From contig CAJXCK010000017.1 of assembly GCA_913051785.1 (NCBI GenBank), positions 1 to 33,252 on the forward strand: a stretch of DNA of 33,252 nucleotides. Reading direction: 5' to 3'. A program made the position numbers and the translations under genes. Origin of the DNA: an uncultured Gammaproteobacteria bacterium (GTDB lineage Bacteria > Pseudomonadota > Gammaproteobacteria > Pseudomonadales > Azotimanducaceae). Numbering within the stretch: position 1 is the stretch's first letter; each line of letters starts with the position of its first letter. Shown in pieces: positions 8,317-16,437 of this stretch. The notes beneath the pieces were generated by a model. That model saw only the letters and a list, made by a program, of their open reading frames with translations, searched no databases and was not told where the DNA came from.

Positions 8317-9876
8317 TCAATTGACGGTCATTTCCCGTCCAACAACCCTAACCGCTAGCGTTTCTTCTGTACCTTCAAAGATCGACAATACCTTCGCATC
8401 AACAAAATGACGGCTCACCTCAGTTTCTTGGGCATATCCCATACCTCCGTGAAGTTGTAGGGCATCACGGGCTACCTTTTCTGCTGACTGACAGGCGAAG
8501 AGTTTCACGAGGTTCGCATCCAGTGCTCCACCTCCTTGTTCCATTTTTTTTGCGACATCAAGAGTGTAAGTTCGGCTCGCTGAGATGAGACCTGCGATAT
8601 CCGCGATTTTTCGAAGCGTAAGCGGATGGTCGATGAGCTTTTTATTAAAGATTGAGCGGTCGGTTGCAAAAGCTTTGGTGCTTTCATAAGCAGAGCGCAT
8701 CAGACCGCATGCTCTGGCAGCAGTCTGAAGTCTCCCGTTCAGGAATCCTTTCATCGTATAATAAAAACCGCGGTTGAGCCCGGTTTCGCCGCCAATCAGG
8801 TTCTCTTCGGGCACAAAGAAATCGGTATAAGACATTTCGAATGAGTGCATGCCACGGTAACCGAGTGTTTTGATGGCTTTTCCTGTCATACGGCCACCAC
8901 CGTCCTGAGAGAATTCAAACTCGTCTGATTCGGAGGAGGGTTTTTCTACCATAAAAAGAGAAAGTCCCTTGTGAGACTTTTCAGTCTTATCCGTTCTTGC
9001 CAGGACGAGTATGACGTTTGCTGCACCAGCAAAGGTGCACCACAGTTTGCTTCCGTTAAGTATATAACCACCCTCGGTCTTGGCTGCGGATAGAGACACC
9101 GATGCGACATCAGAACCCGCATTGGCCTCTGTCACCGAGACTGCACACAAGGTTTCACCAGAGGCGATTTTGCCTAACCATTTGTTCTTTTGCTGCTCCG
9201 TTCCCCCCTCTAATAGAGCTCTAGCTATTATTTCAGGGCGAGTTATAAGGCTTCCAGCCGCGCCAAGGGAGCCGGCGCTTAGCTCTTCGGTGACAATTAC
9301 CATTGTGATGAGATCTTCTCGGTCATCGGGTTTGAGGCCTCCGAACTGCTCTGGAATGCTCAATCCGAAAGTGCCAAGGTCCTTTAAAGGTTCAATCAGG
9401 CTCCTCGGTACGAGTAGATTTTCATTATGAATCTTCTGAGCGACTGGTTTAATGTGCTTATCAGAAAAATCCGAGAAGGTTTTTCGGATGATTTCATGCT
9501 CGCTGGCTAGCTCGATTTCGGGCAGAGAAGCATTCGCATATTGTCTTCCTATTCTCATTGCATTTTCGGGTTTCAGCGGCTCATTTATGGCGTCTTTTCC
9601 GCTTATTTCAGACTGAGACAATCCGTATACGTTCGGGTCGGCCAACAGAAGTTGATCTAGTTCCCGCAATGTGGAGGCAAGGAAGTATGTCGCAAGGCCC
9701 TGATGTTCCCCCTCCGAGTGGTTTACAAGACTCATTGCGGCAGAAAAACGAGCCTTGGCCATGGCTAGATCAAATATTTCGATCTGATCCTCGAAAAGAT
9801 CGGCACCAACGTTCATGCACGCTTGGTCCAGTAGTGCGGAGTATTCTTTCGCGCTGTTTTCTAGATCATTGTTCAA
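8317..9876 (-). CDS. Acyl-CoA dehydrogenase with N-terminal extension, methylsuccinyl-CoA dehydrogenase-like
   Basis: A 519-aa FAD-dependent acyl-CoA dehydrogenase starting at TTG (9876) behind GGGAG. The canonical fold occupies about residues 125-519: IPEQFGG, the substrate/FAD motifs AVSVTEANAGSD and LNGSKLWCTFAG, the RGMHSFEMSY block, GFLNGRLQTAARA, LHGGMGYAQE, and the catalytic-base motif FEGTEETLA near the C-terminus. The first roughly 120 residues are a helical extension absent from ordinary enzymes (about 380 aa). This extension together with the RGMHSFE...GRGFY-type region recalls (2S)-methylsuccinyl-CoA dehydrogenase (Mcd) of the ethylmalonyl-CoA pathway, but no other gene of that pathway is nearby. 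The acyl-CoA dehydrogenase family call is firm; the Mcd assignment is tentative. Confidence 0.85.
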   Translation of the reverse strand: MNNDLENSAKEYSALLDQACMNVGADLFEDQIEIFDLAMAKARFSAAMSLVNHSEGEHQGLATYFLASTLRELDQLLLADPNVYGLSQSEISGKDAINEPLKPENAMRIGRQYANASLPEIELASEHEIIRKTFSDFSDKHIKPVAQKIHNENLLVPRSLIEPLKDLGTFGLSIPEQFGGLKPDDREDLITMVIVTEELSAGSLGAAGSLITRPEIIARALLEGGTEQQKNKWLGKIASGETLCAVSVTEANAGSDVASVSLSAAKTEGGYILNGSKLWCTFAGAANVILVLARTDKTEKSHKGLSLFMVEKPSSESDEFEFSQDGGGRMTGKAIKTLGYRGMHSFEMSYTDFFVPEENLIGGETGLNRGFYYTMKGFLNGRLQTAARACGLMRSAYESTKAFATDRSIFNKKLIDHPLTLRKIADIAGLISASRTYTLDVAKKMEQGGGALDANLVKLFACQSAEKVARDALQLHGGMGYAQETEVSRHFVDAKVLSIFEGTEETLAVRVVGREMTVN

Positions 9877-10063
9877 GCCTAATCTCCCGCTAATAATTTT
9901 CGCACCGATAGATGAAAGCTCTTTCGGAACCGGATTCTAGCCCTCGTTGTGGATAATCACCACGGTGCACGAAGGCCCAGGCGCTAGGTTAGACACAACT
10001 GGTTTTTGTTCAAGGGAACAAAATTAGGACTGCCCAGTGTCTTTTTGGATAGCCTTTTAAGAC

Positions 10064-10417
10064 TTACTCATGAGATGCACCGTCGGTAAGACCTATTTGA
10101 TCTTGAGCGAGACTCACCATTTGATCGAGACAGGCATAGTTGACAGATATTTGGCTGGGATCACGTCGCCTCCTGTGGTGGGTGTATACCCCGCAGTTTT
10201 TACAAAAATAATGCTCAGCGATGTGTTTGTTCCATTGGTAGCAAAGGAGTTCCTCGGCTCCCTCAATTAAAGAAAAAAGATTCCGATCGATTGGCTTCAT
10301 GATGATCGACTTCTTAACGCAGAGTGAACAGTTACATCTGTAGACATTCGCAGCCAGATCATCTGTCTCTATAGAAAAGATGACTTTTCCGCAGTGGCAG
10401 CTACCTTTAAATCGCAT
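10064..10417 (-). CDS. GFA/CENP-V-domain zinc-binding protein
   Basis: A 117-aa protein of the glutathione-dependent formaldehyde-activating enzyme (GFA) fold. The cysteine pattern CHCG...CNCSLC...FCKNCGVYTHH is the conserved zinc-site set of this family. I prefer the ATG at 10417 (MRFKGSCHCG), which has GGAG 9 bases upstream, to the in-frame TTG 15 bases earlier. Family members are carbon-sulfur lyase-like, but most, including this one, have no assigned substrate. It is separate from the upstream and downstream genes (gaps near 190 bp). Confidence 0.85.
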   Translation of the reverse strand: MRFKGSCHCGKVIFSIETDDLAANVYRCNCSLCVKKSIIMKPIDRNLFSLIEGAEELLCYQWNKHIAEHYFCKNCGVYTHHRRRRDPSQISVNYACLDQMVSLAQDQIGLTDGASHE

Positions 10418-10610
10418 CTTTTTCGACTCCAAAGTCTATCGGAAGAGCTTAGCATTTCCGGAGTTTGTGTACTCTCTGAGGAGCGTGATAGAGAAATCAC
10501 AGTTCTTGATTTCTGATGGGTGGTGATAGTATTCCGCCCCGCTAGGAAGGCGGGACTGCAACAAAAAGGGATTTTGAACCATAATCATTTTATCAAATAA
10601 GAATTAATCA

Positions 10611-11005
10611 GTGAGCAGTCCAAAAAAAAGCTTTGATCAAGCAACCGAGAAACTAGATAAATTTTCGATTGTCTTGTCGCTAGCTTGTCTGATTCACTGC
10701 TCGTCAATCCCCGTGCTTTTTTTCTGGGTGGTTATCTGTCATCAGTATTGTTTTTAACCGAGCACCTATTCCATGAAGTCGCTTTTATCTTGGCTATTCC
10801 GATAAGTTTATTTTCGTTGATAAAAGGCTATAAATTACATTTACAGCGTTGGGTTTTAGGAACCGGATTGTTTGGTCTTACGTTGATGGGACTCGGTCTT
10901 TTTTTCCACGCGATAGTTTCTATGGAGATCGTCCTGACTATTGCAGGCTCATGTCTGATGGTGGTAGCACACGGTCGAAACTTATCTTTCTTAACTGCAC
11001 GTTAA
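10611..11005 (+). pseudogene. MerC-family membrane protein interrupted by a -1 frameshift at a T7 run
   Basis: Frame 1, from GTG 10611, encodes DKFSIVLSLACLIHCSSIPVLF, the MerC N-terminal helix with its HC motif. It then meets a stop at the codon ending about 10754. The rest of the family (TEHLFHEVAFILAIPISLFSLIKGY, then GSCLMVVAHGRNLSFL) continues one base back in the -1 frame to the TAA at 11005. The junction is seven Ts at 10717-10723, giving the zero-frame slippery heptamer T_TTT_TTC (10718-10724). A -1 slip there restores a 131-aa protein, matching the 129-aa paralogue at 22225. It could be a recent pseudogene, a one-base homopolymer sequencing error, or programmed frameshifting. MerC-like proteins are small four-helix inner-membrane metal transporters. 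Confidence 0.8.
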
Positions 11006-11069
11006 AGCGGATTCGGCTTACGGTAGTGGGTATGAGATTTGTTATTTATAAAAGAAGCCTGAAGAGCTA

Positions 11070-11645
11070 ATGGGCGAGCGCTGTGGTTGGTGTGGGGATG
11101 ATCCTATTTATGTGGATTATCACGATACGGAATGGGGCGTGCCGACATATGATGATCAGTCCCTTTTCCAAAGTTTGATATTAGAGGGAGCGCAGGCTGG
11201 ACTCTCCTGGATAACTGTGTTGAAGAAGCGGGAAGGCTACCGAGCAGCCTTCGCTAATTTCGATTATGAGGCTATTGCAGATTTTTCTGATCGACAGTTA
11301 ATGGATTTGAGGACGGACGAAAGAATCATTCGTAATCGGCTAAAAATAGAGAGCGCTCGCACAAATGCGATCGCTTTTCTAGAAACTCGGCAAGAGTTTG
11401 GTTCTTTCAGCGAATTTATTTGGGGTTTTGTAAACTATAGGCCCATCGTCAACTCATGGGGCGAAGATGACTCAATTCCTGCCTCCACTGAGCTGTCTGA
11501 AAGGATCAGTAAGAATCTGAAAAAAAGAGGTTTCAAATTCGTGGGAAGCACAATCGTGTACTCATTTTTGCAAGCGTGTGGTTTAGTTAATGATCATGTG
11601 ACTTCATGTTTTCGGTACGAAGAGTGCAGGGCGATGGCAAAGTGA
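11070..11645 (+). CDS. tag: DNA-3-methyladenine glycosylase I
   Basis: A 191-aa base-excision repair enzyme removing 3-methyladenine from alkylated DNA. All hallmarks are present: the N-terminal zinc ligands in ERCGWC (Cys5) and YHDTEWG (His18), the catalytic region ILEGAQAGLSWITVLKKREGYR, FVGSTIVYSFLQACGLVNDH, and the C-terminal zinc ligands in NDHVTSCFRY (His and Cys). Length matches E. coli Tag. It begins 64 bases after the MerC-like gene and is followed 40 bases later by the MAPEG gene, so the three may share a transcript. Confidence 0.96.
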   Translation: MGERCGWCGDDPIYVDYHDTEWGVPTYDDQSLFQSLILEGAQAGLSWITVLKKREGYRAAFANFDYEAIADFSDRQLMDLRTDERIIRNRLKIESARTNAIAFLETRQEFGSFSEFIWGFVNYRPIVNSWGEDDSIPASTELSERISKNLKKRGFKFVGSTIVYSFLQACGLVNDHVTSCFRYEECRAMAK

Positions 11646-11685
11646 GGTGACGGTGGGCGTCTAAATGGTGATCATAGGAGCTATA

Positions 11686-12099
11686 ATGGAAATTCTGCAA
11701 CCAATGTTTGGGATGATTGTTTTATCTGGTCTGATCGTCCTGACTCTTTTTATCTCTCGAATAGGTTCAATCGTAAAATTTTGGGGAAATCTCCAGTTCG
11801 CTCAGCACTCGGAGGATCTCCGTCCTCAGCTACCAAGGCGGTTGAGATTGATTACCGATAACCATAATCATCTTATGGAGCAACCCACGCTCTTCTATGC
11901 AACCTGCGCTTACATCTTTATGACAGGTCACTCGGACTCTTTCCATTTGCTGTTGGCCTGGTCTTACGTGGCCATACGAATTGCTCATAGTGGTATTCAG
12001 TTAACGACAAATAATGTCTCGTACAGAGCACTCAGTTTCGGACTATCAAGTGCTTGTCTTGTTGCGATGATTATCAGAGAAGTTATCTCGCTCTTTTAA
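11686..12099 (+). CDS. MAPEG-family integral membrane protein
   Basis: A 137-aa protein with four predicted helices (MIVLSGLIVLTLFI; TLFYATCAYIFMTG; LLLAWSYVAIRIAH; LSFGLSSACLVAMII). It carries the MAPEG signature region DNHNHLMEQPTLFYA and the following RIAHSGIQLTTNN. I chose ATG 11686 because GGAG lies 6 bases upstream, rather than an ATG 21 bases earlier without a site. Eukaryotic MAPEG proteins are glutathione S-transferases and eicosanoid enzymes; bacterial members are mostly uncharacterised and possibly act in detoxification. It sits behind tag. Confidence 0.85.
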   Translation: MEILQPMFGMIVLSGLIVLTLFISRIGSIVKFWGNLQFAQHSEDLRPQLPRRLRLITDNHNHLMEQPTLFYATCAYIFMTGHSDSFHLLLAWSYVAIRIAHSGIQLTTNNVSYRALSFGLSSACLVAMIIREVISLF

Positions 12100-12196
12100 G
12101 CCTTGCTCATATGGAAACCTCTAACGAGATTAGTGAGGACTGCTTCGGGCATAAGATCTAATACAGAGAGCTCTTATTAATTATGGAAAGTTTGGC

Positions 12197-13126
12197 TTGT
12201 TAAAATTGTTGCTGAAAAGATTTAGAGGCCCAGCCTGGGTTTTGGCGATTACCCTGCTCTCAGGTTGCGCGAACGAAGTCCCCGAAGATTGGGAGAAGCC
12301 CATTAATTATCGCTTAGCGAGCTATTTTTTGGCCGGTGCATTCAACTGGACACGATCGTTTCCGGCCTTTCGAGTCGCGGGAGAAATCTATGGCGTGGGT
12401 ACGCATGATTTGATGGTTTTTTTTATTCCCTCGCAGGAGGGGCACGTTCTCATCAACACGGGGGTAGAGGGGTCGTTTCACCAGATCAAGGAAAATATTG
12501 AGTCGTTGGGGTATGACATAGCCGACGTTAAGATCCTTCTTACGATGCAGGCCCACTGGGATCATGTGGCTGAGTTTGCAAGGATAAAACAACTCACCGG
12601 GGCACAAGTTTGGGCGACAAAGGATGATGCTTCGCTTTTAGAAGATGGAGGCATTAGCGACCCTCACATGGGTGGCGAAACAGGGATTCGCTTCAGGCCA
12701 GTTGAAGTGGATCGAATCATTGAGGATGGTGAACTCATTTCTATCGGGGATATTGTTCTTAGGGTTCATGAGCATCCGGGTCACACGCCTGGGAGCGCGA
12801 GTTATTCGACGGAGGTCATTGAGGGCGGTGTCTCTCACCAGGTCGCGATTGTTAATATGGCTAGTCGTAATCCGGGAGTTAGCTTGATTGAGAAGCCTAC
12901 CTACGCGGGGATCGACAAAGATTTCGCGACGACGCTCGAAAAACAGCGGAAGATGGACGTGGATATCTGGGTCTCCGCTCACGCTGGGTTTTTTAAACTT
13001 CACGAAAAGTATCAGCCTGGTGACACCTATGAAGTCTCGACGTTTTATGACCCCGAGGGATATGATGAGGCCATAGAAACGTTTGAGCTGTTGTATCGGG
13101 AGCAACGTCAATCCGAGTTAGATTAA
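12197..13126 (+). CDS. Subclass B3-like metallo-beta-lactamase-fold lipoprotein with Gln in place of the first His
   Basis: A 309-aa lipoprotein starting at TTG 12197 (GGAAAG upstream) with lipobox LLSGC. The metallo-beta-lactamase fold has the active-site string MQAHWDHVAEF (Gln118, His120, Asp122, His123), His196 in PGHTPGSASY, and His262 in VSAHAGFFKLHEKY. The order and the last block are typical of subclass B3. The motif normally reads HxHxDH; the first His is Gln here, as known for the GOB branch of B3 enzymes. So it may bind one or two zincs with an altered Zn1 site. Either a true beta-lactamase or a related periplasmic hydrolase is possible; resistance cannot be concluded. The M3 peptidase gene follows within 63 bases. 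Confidence 0.85.
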   Translation: MLKLLLKRFRGPAWVLAITLLSGCANEVPEDWEKPINYRLASYFLAGAFNWTRSFPAFRVAGEIYGVGTHDLMVFFIPSQEGHVLINTGVEGSFHQIKENIESLGYDIADVKILLTMQAHWDHVAEFARIKQLTGAQVWATKDDASLLEDGGISDPHMGGETGIRFRPVEVDRIIEDGELISIGDIVLRVHEHPGHTPGSASYSTEVIEGGVSHQVAIVNMASRNPGVSLIEKPTYAGIDKDFATTLEKQRKMDVDIWVSAHAGFFKLHEKYQPGDTYEVSTFYDPEGYDEAIETFELLYREQRQSELD

Positions 13127-13189
13127 TAGTGTTCTTAGTCGGTCGCGGTCTAATCCTGCCAATGGTTAACCAATTTAATAGGAGCGAGA

Positions 13190-15340
13190 ATGAAGAGAGT
13201 TTTAGGGCTGATCAGCTTTTTGTTGGCAATACAATTTATGTCGGGTTGTGACACGGGAAGTACGTCATTGGAGAAATCAGATGAGGTGACAGTAAGTGAT
13301 GCCGAGTTAGCTGGTAATCCGTTTCGTCAAGACTGGGAGACTCCATACGGGGTGCCACCTTTCTCTGATATAGAAAATAGCGACTATTTACCTGCCATTA
13401 AAAAAGCAATTCTCGAAATGCGAGATGAGATTGAAACGATTGTGAGCAATTCGGAAGAGCCAACCTTTGCTAATACGATTGTAGCGCTTGAGCTCGCAGG
13501 CGAGTCGCTCAATAAAGTGTCCAGAACATTCGGAAATATTACGGGTACGGATACAGATGAAGAACTGAGGAATCTTGAGACAGAAATTTACCCCATGCTG
13601 ACTCGAGAGTCTGACGCGATCAGTTTGAATGAAGTTTTGTATGAACGTGTGAAGGGAGTTTATGACTCAAGAGAATCGTTAGGCTTGAATGAGCAGGATA
13701 GTCGCCTTTTAGAGCTTACCCACAGAAGTTTTATTCGATCGGGAGCTGCGTTCTCACCTGATGTAAAAGGTAAAATAGCATCGATTAATGAAGAAATATC
13801 TGCTCTCACGACCAAGTTTGCTCAGAATCTGCTTCTCGAGACAAAAGCGTTTAGGCTTGAGTTGAAGTCCGATGAAGAGGTCTCGGGGCTTAGTGACGAC
13901 TTTAAATCGGCGATTTGGGACGAGGAAAAAGAGGCGTGGGTTGTTGGCCTGAATAGGTCTTCCTACGAAAGCTTCATGGTTCAATCGAATAATCGATCAC
14001 TGCGCGAAAAATTATTCAACGGCTACAGACTTCGAGCGACTCAGGGAGATAGAGACAACGGCCCGATTGCTATTCAGATAGCCAAGTTGCGTGCCGAGCG
14101 TGCCGAGTTAATGGGCTATGAATCCCATGCTCACTATGTTTTGGAATACAACATGGCGAAGAGCCCGCAAGGCGCAGAAGATTTTCTACTGAAAGTCTGG
14201 GCGCCCGGACTTGAGCAAGCGAAGAAAGAGCGAGCAGATATGCAAGCGATGTTAGTCGACGAGACATTTCAGGCGTGGGATTGGTGGCACCTTGCTGAAA
14301 AACTGCGTCTTCAGCGCTACGAACTTGATGAGAATCAAACAAAACCTTATTTCAAGTTGGAAAACGTTCAGGCCGGGGCTTTCGCGATGGCAGAGAAATT
14401 GTTTGGACTGAGCTTTGAGGAGGTTGACGTTGAAGGTTGGAATCCCGTGGTGGTTTCCTTCGACGTGAAAGATGAAGAGGGCAAACATCTTGGGTTGTTT
14501 ATGACTGATATGTACGCGCGCGATTCCAAACGCGGGGGTGCTTGGATGAGTAGTTATAGAGGCACCTCAAACATAAACAATGATGCGATTAGACCTCTCA
14601 TTACAAACAACATGAATCTCTCAATGCCCCCGGATGGAGAGCCTACGCTCATGCGATATTCCGAGGTAGAGACGCTCTTCCACGAGTTCGGTCATGGGCT
14701 GCACGGATTAATGACTCAAATTGACTATCCAACGTTCTCCGGAGTCGATGGTCCCCGGGATTACACTGAGTTTCCCGCACAAATTCTTGAGCATTGGGTG
14801 AGTCAACCAGAGATGTTGGAAATGTACGCGACCCACTTTGAGACAGGAGATGTCATTCCGACTGACCTTGTGGAGAAGATTCGAGTCGCCGGGAATCATA
14901 ACCAAGGGTTTTACACGACTGAGTATGTTGCCGCCTCCCTGCTCGACTTAGCTTGGCACTCTTTATCATCTGATGAGGTGGCTGAGATCACTGATGCGCG
15001 TACTTTTGAAAAAGAAGTGTTAGAGGGTTATGGGCTGATACCTGAGATTGAACCACGATATCGTTCCCAATATTTCAGTCATATCTTTGCAGGGGGCTAT
15101 TCTTCGGGATACTACGCCTATTTGTGGTCAGAGATTTTGGATGCAGATGGCTTTGCTGCTTTCCAGGAAGTGGAGGATATATGGGACCCCCTTCTGGCAG
15201 CAAGGCTACAAAAATGGGTCTATGAGTCGGGCGGCCTGAAGCCTGCGGAGGAGTTGTATCGAAATTTTCGAGGCAAAGATCCTGATATAGGTCCGTTGCT
15301 TGTTGGACGTGGTTTTGAGAAACCCTCGCCCTCAAATTGA
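13190..15340 (+). CDS. M3-family zinc metallopeptidase lipoprotein (Dcp-like)
   Basis: A 716-aa oligopeptidase, probably peptidyl-dipeptidase Dcp-like. ATG 13190 follows GGAGCGAG. The signal sequence ends in lipobox FMSGC, so it is exported and membrane-anchored, unlike cytoplasmic E. coli Dcp. It starts with NPFRQDWETPYGVPPFSDIE, the usual M3 N-terminal motif. It has the zinc site HEFGHGLHG at residues 498-506, the downstream Glu in DYTEFPAQILEHW, and the substrate-binding SHIFAGGYSSGYYAYLWS block. Length is normal. It would trim peptides in the periplasm. Its stop overlaps the convergent HupE-like gene by 9 bases. Confidence 0.93.
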   Translation: MKRVLGLISFLLAIQFMSGCDTGSTSLEKSDEVTVSDAELAGNPFRQDWETPYGVPPFSDIENSDYLPAIKKAILEMRDEIETIVSNSEEPTFANTIVALELAGESLNKVSRTFGNITGTDTDEELRNLETEIYPMLTRESDAISLNEVLYERVKGVYDSRESLGLNEQDSRLLELTHRSFIRSGAAFSPDVKGKIASINEEISALTTKFAQNLLLETKAFRLELKSDEEVSGLSDDFKSAIWDEEKEAWVVGLNRSSYESFMVQSNNRSLREKLFNGYRLRATQGDRDNGPIAIQIAKLRAERAELMGYESHAHYVLEYNMAKSPQGAEDFLLKVWAPGLEQAKKERADMQAMLVDETFQAWDWWHLAEKLRLQRYELDENQTKPYFKLENVQAGAFAMAEKLFGLSFEEVDVEGWNPVVVSFDVKDEEGKHLGLFMTDMYARDSKRGGAWMSSYRGTSNINNDAIRPLITNNMNLSMPPDGEPTLMRYSEVETLFHEFGHGLHGLMTQIDYPTFSGVDGPRDYTEFPAQILEHWVSQPEMLEMYATHFETGDVIPTDLVEKIRVAGNHNQGFYTTEYVAASLLDLAWHSLSSDEVAEITDARTFEKEVLEGYGLIPEIEPRYRSQYFSHIFAGGYSSGYYAYLWSEILDADGFAAFQEVEDIWDPLLAARLQKWVYESGGLKPAEELYRNFRGKDPDIGPLLVGRGFEKPSPSN

Positions 15341-16117
15341 TAACGCGCGGCTGATTCCCCACCAGAGACCGATCAGCCCTATAAGGGCTGATCCGGGTCT
15401 CGTAAACCAAGTCCGATATTTTGAGGTATCGAATTTGTCTCGGAGAGCCAGTCTCACGGCCATTACTGGCCCAGCGACAAGTGCGACCACACCAATCTGA
15501 CCAACTTCAACGCCGATATTGAAACCAATTAGAGCGCTCCAGAAATGAGTTTCACTGAGATCAAATTCACTGATAAAGGCCGCAAAACCTAACCCATGGA
15601 TTAATCCGAAAATCATGATGATTACGGGCCTCCATTTAGTGATGTCGCGCACGAATAGGTTCTCTATAGCTACGAACGCAATGGTGAAAGCAATGAGAGG
15701 TTCGATGATCTCTCCTGATACTTTGATCGTTCCGCTGGCCGCCAGGGCGAGCGTGATTGTGTGAGCTATCGTGAAAGCGGATATCTGCCAAACAAGCGAA
15801 CCCAAACGTAGTGAGGCCAGAAATAGGGCTATTACGAATAGCATATGGTCGTAACCGCCCAGGAGAATGTGGTCCATGCCGATTGCTATGTAGGTACTAA
15901 GAATTGAAATGCTAGAGGTTTTTGTTGCGATGCTTTCGATCTGGTGCGCATTTTCCTCTAAGAGAAAGTCGCCATTTGATCGATTCATTTCCGCCAACAT
16001 GGCACATACCACAGGGTCGATATTATCTCGACCAGGCACGCAGAGCTCGTCTTCAGGGTGTCCACGAGCGTTCGTCGCGGAAAAAAAGAGAATTCCAAAA
16101 ATAAAGAGGCAGCGCAT
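15332..16117 (-). CDS. HupE/UreJ-like membrane protein (possible metal transporter)
   Basis: About 261 aa, starting at ATG 16117 (a TTG 24 bases upstream is the alternative). A signal peptide ends around ATNARG, followed by a short periplasmic segment with two cysteines (ELCVPGRDNIDPVVCAML) and then about six helices. Conserved blocks match the HupE/UreJ_2 family: GMDHILLGGYDHMLFVIALF, FTIAHTITLALA, FGLIHGLGFA, and GFNIGVEVGQ. The His/Asp residues inside the helices are thought to bind metal. Relatives include nickel-linked HupE/UreJ, and such proteins also occur beside zinc-regulated genes. Placed between metallopeptidases and near the Zur cluster, zinc is a reasonable guess. I found no Zur box in front of it. 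Confidence 0.83.
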   Translation of the reverse strand: MRCLFIFGILFFSATNARGHPEDELCVPGRDNIDPVVCAMLAEMNRSNGDFLLEENAHQIESIATKTSSISILSTYIAIGMDHILLGGYDHMLFVIALFLASLRLGSLVWQISAFTIAHTITLALAASGTIKVSGEIIEPLIAFTIAFVAIENLFVRDITKWRPVIIMIFGLIHGLGFAAFISEFDLSETHFWSALIGFNIGVEVGQIGVVALVAGPVMAVRLALRDKFDTSKYRTWFTRPGSALIGLIGLWWGISRALSI

Positions 16118-16224
16118 GGCGCGAGTATACCTGCAATGCAAATCATCTCGGTGAGGTGAACATTTTTTTCTACCAAAATATATTTTCGTCTCAAAATCTC
16201 AGCGGGGCTATTTCTTGTGCGAAT

Positions 16225-16437
16225 ATGGCAAAGGTGCTCAAAAAAACTGAATCACGAACGAACACAAAAGAGATTGAGTTGGCACTGTATGAAGGGCTTC
16301 TGGAAAGCATCTACAAAAGATTAGAATGGGAGAAATTAAGTGGAAATGATAATGCACTTCAAAAGATACATTCTCATAGCATGCCTGTTCTTCCCTCTAA
16401 CATTGCCAGCGCTTTCGATAAAAGACCTGCCTATTAG
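16225..16437 (+). CDS. Doubtful small ORF ahead of the M14 peptidase
   Basis: A 70-codon frame (MAKVLKKTESRTNTKEIELALYEG...) runs from ATG 16225 and overlaps the peptidase start by about 86 bases in another frame. It has a helical, charged middle part (ELALYEGLLESIYKRLEWEKL), but no visible ribosome-binding site. The last third simply reads the peptidase signal-peptide DNA in the wrong frame. It could be a real upstream gene with a shared 3' end, or chance. I keep it only as a low-confidence entry because it fills a gap of about 230 bases. Confidence 0.25.
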   Translation: MAKVLKKTESRTNTKEIELALYEGLLESIYKRLEWEKLSGNDNALQKIHSHSMPVLPSNIASAFDKRPAY

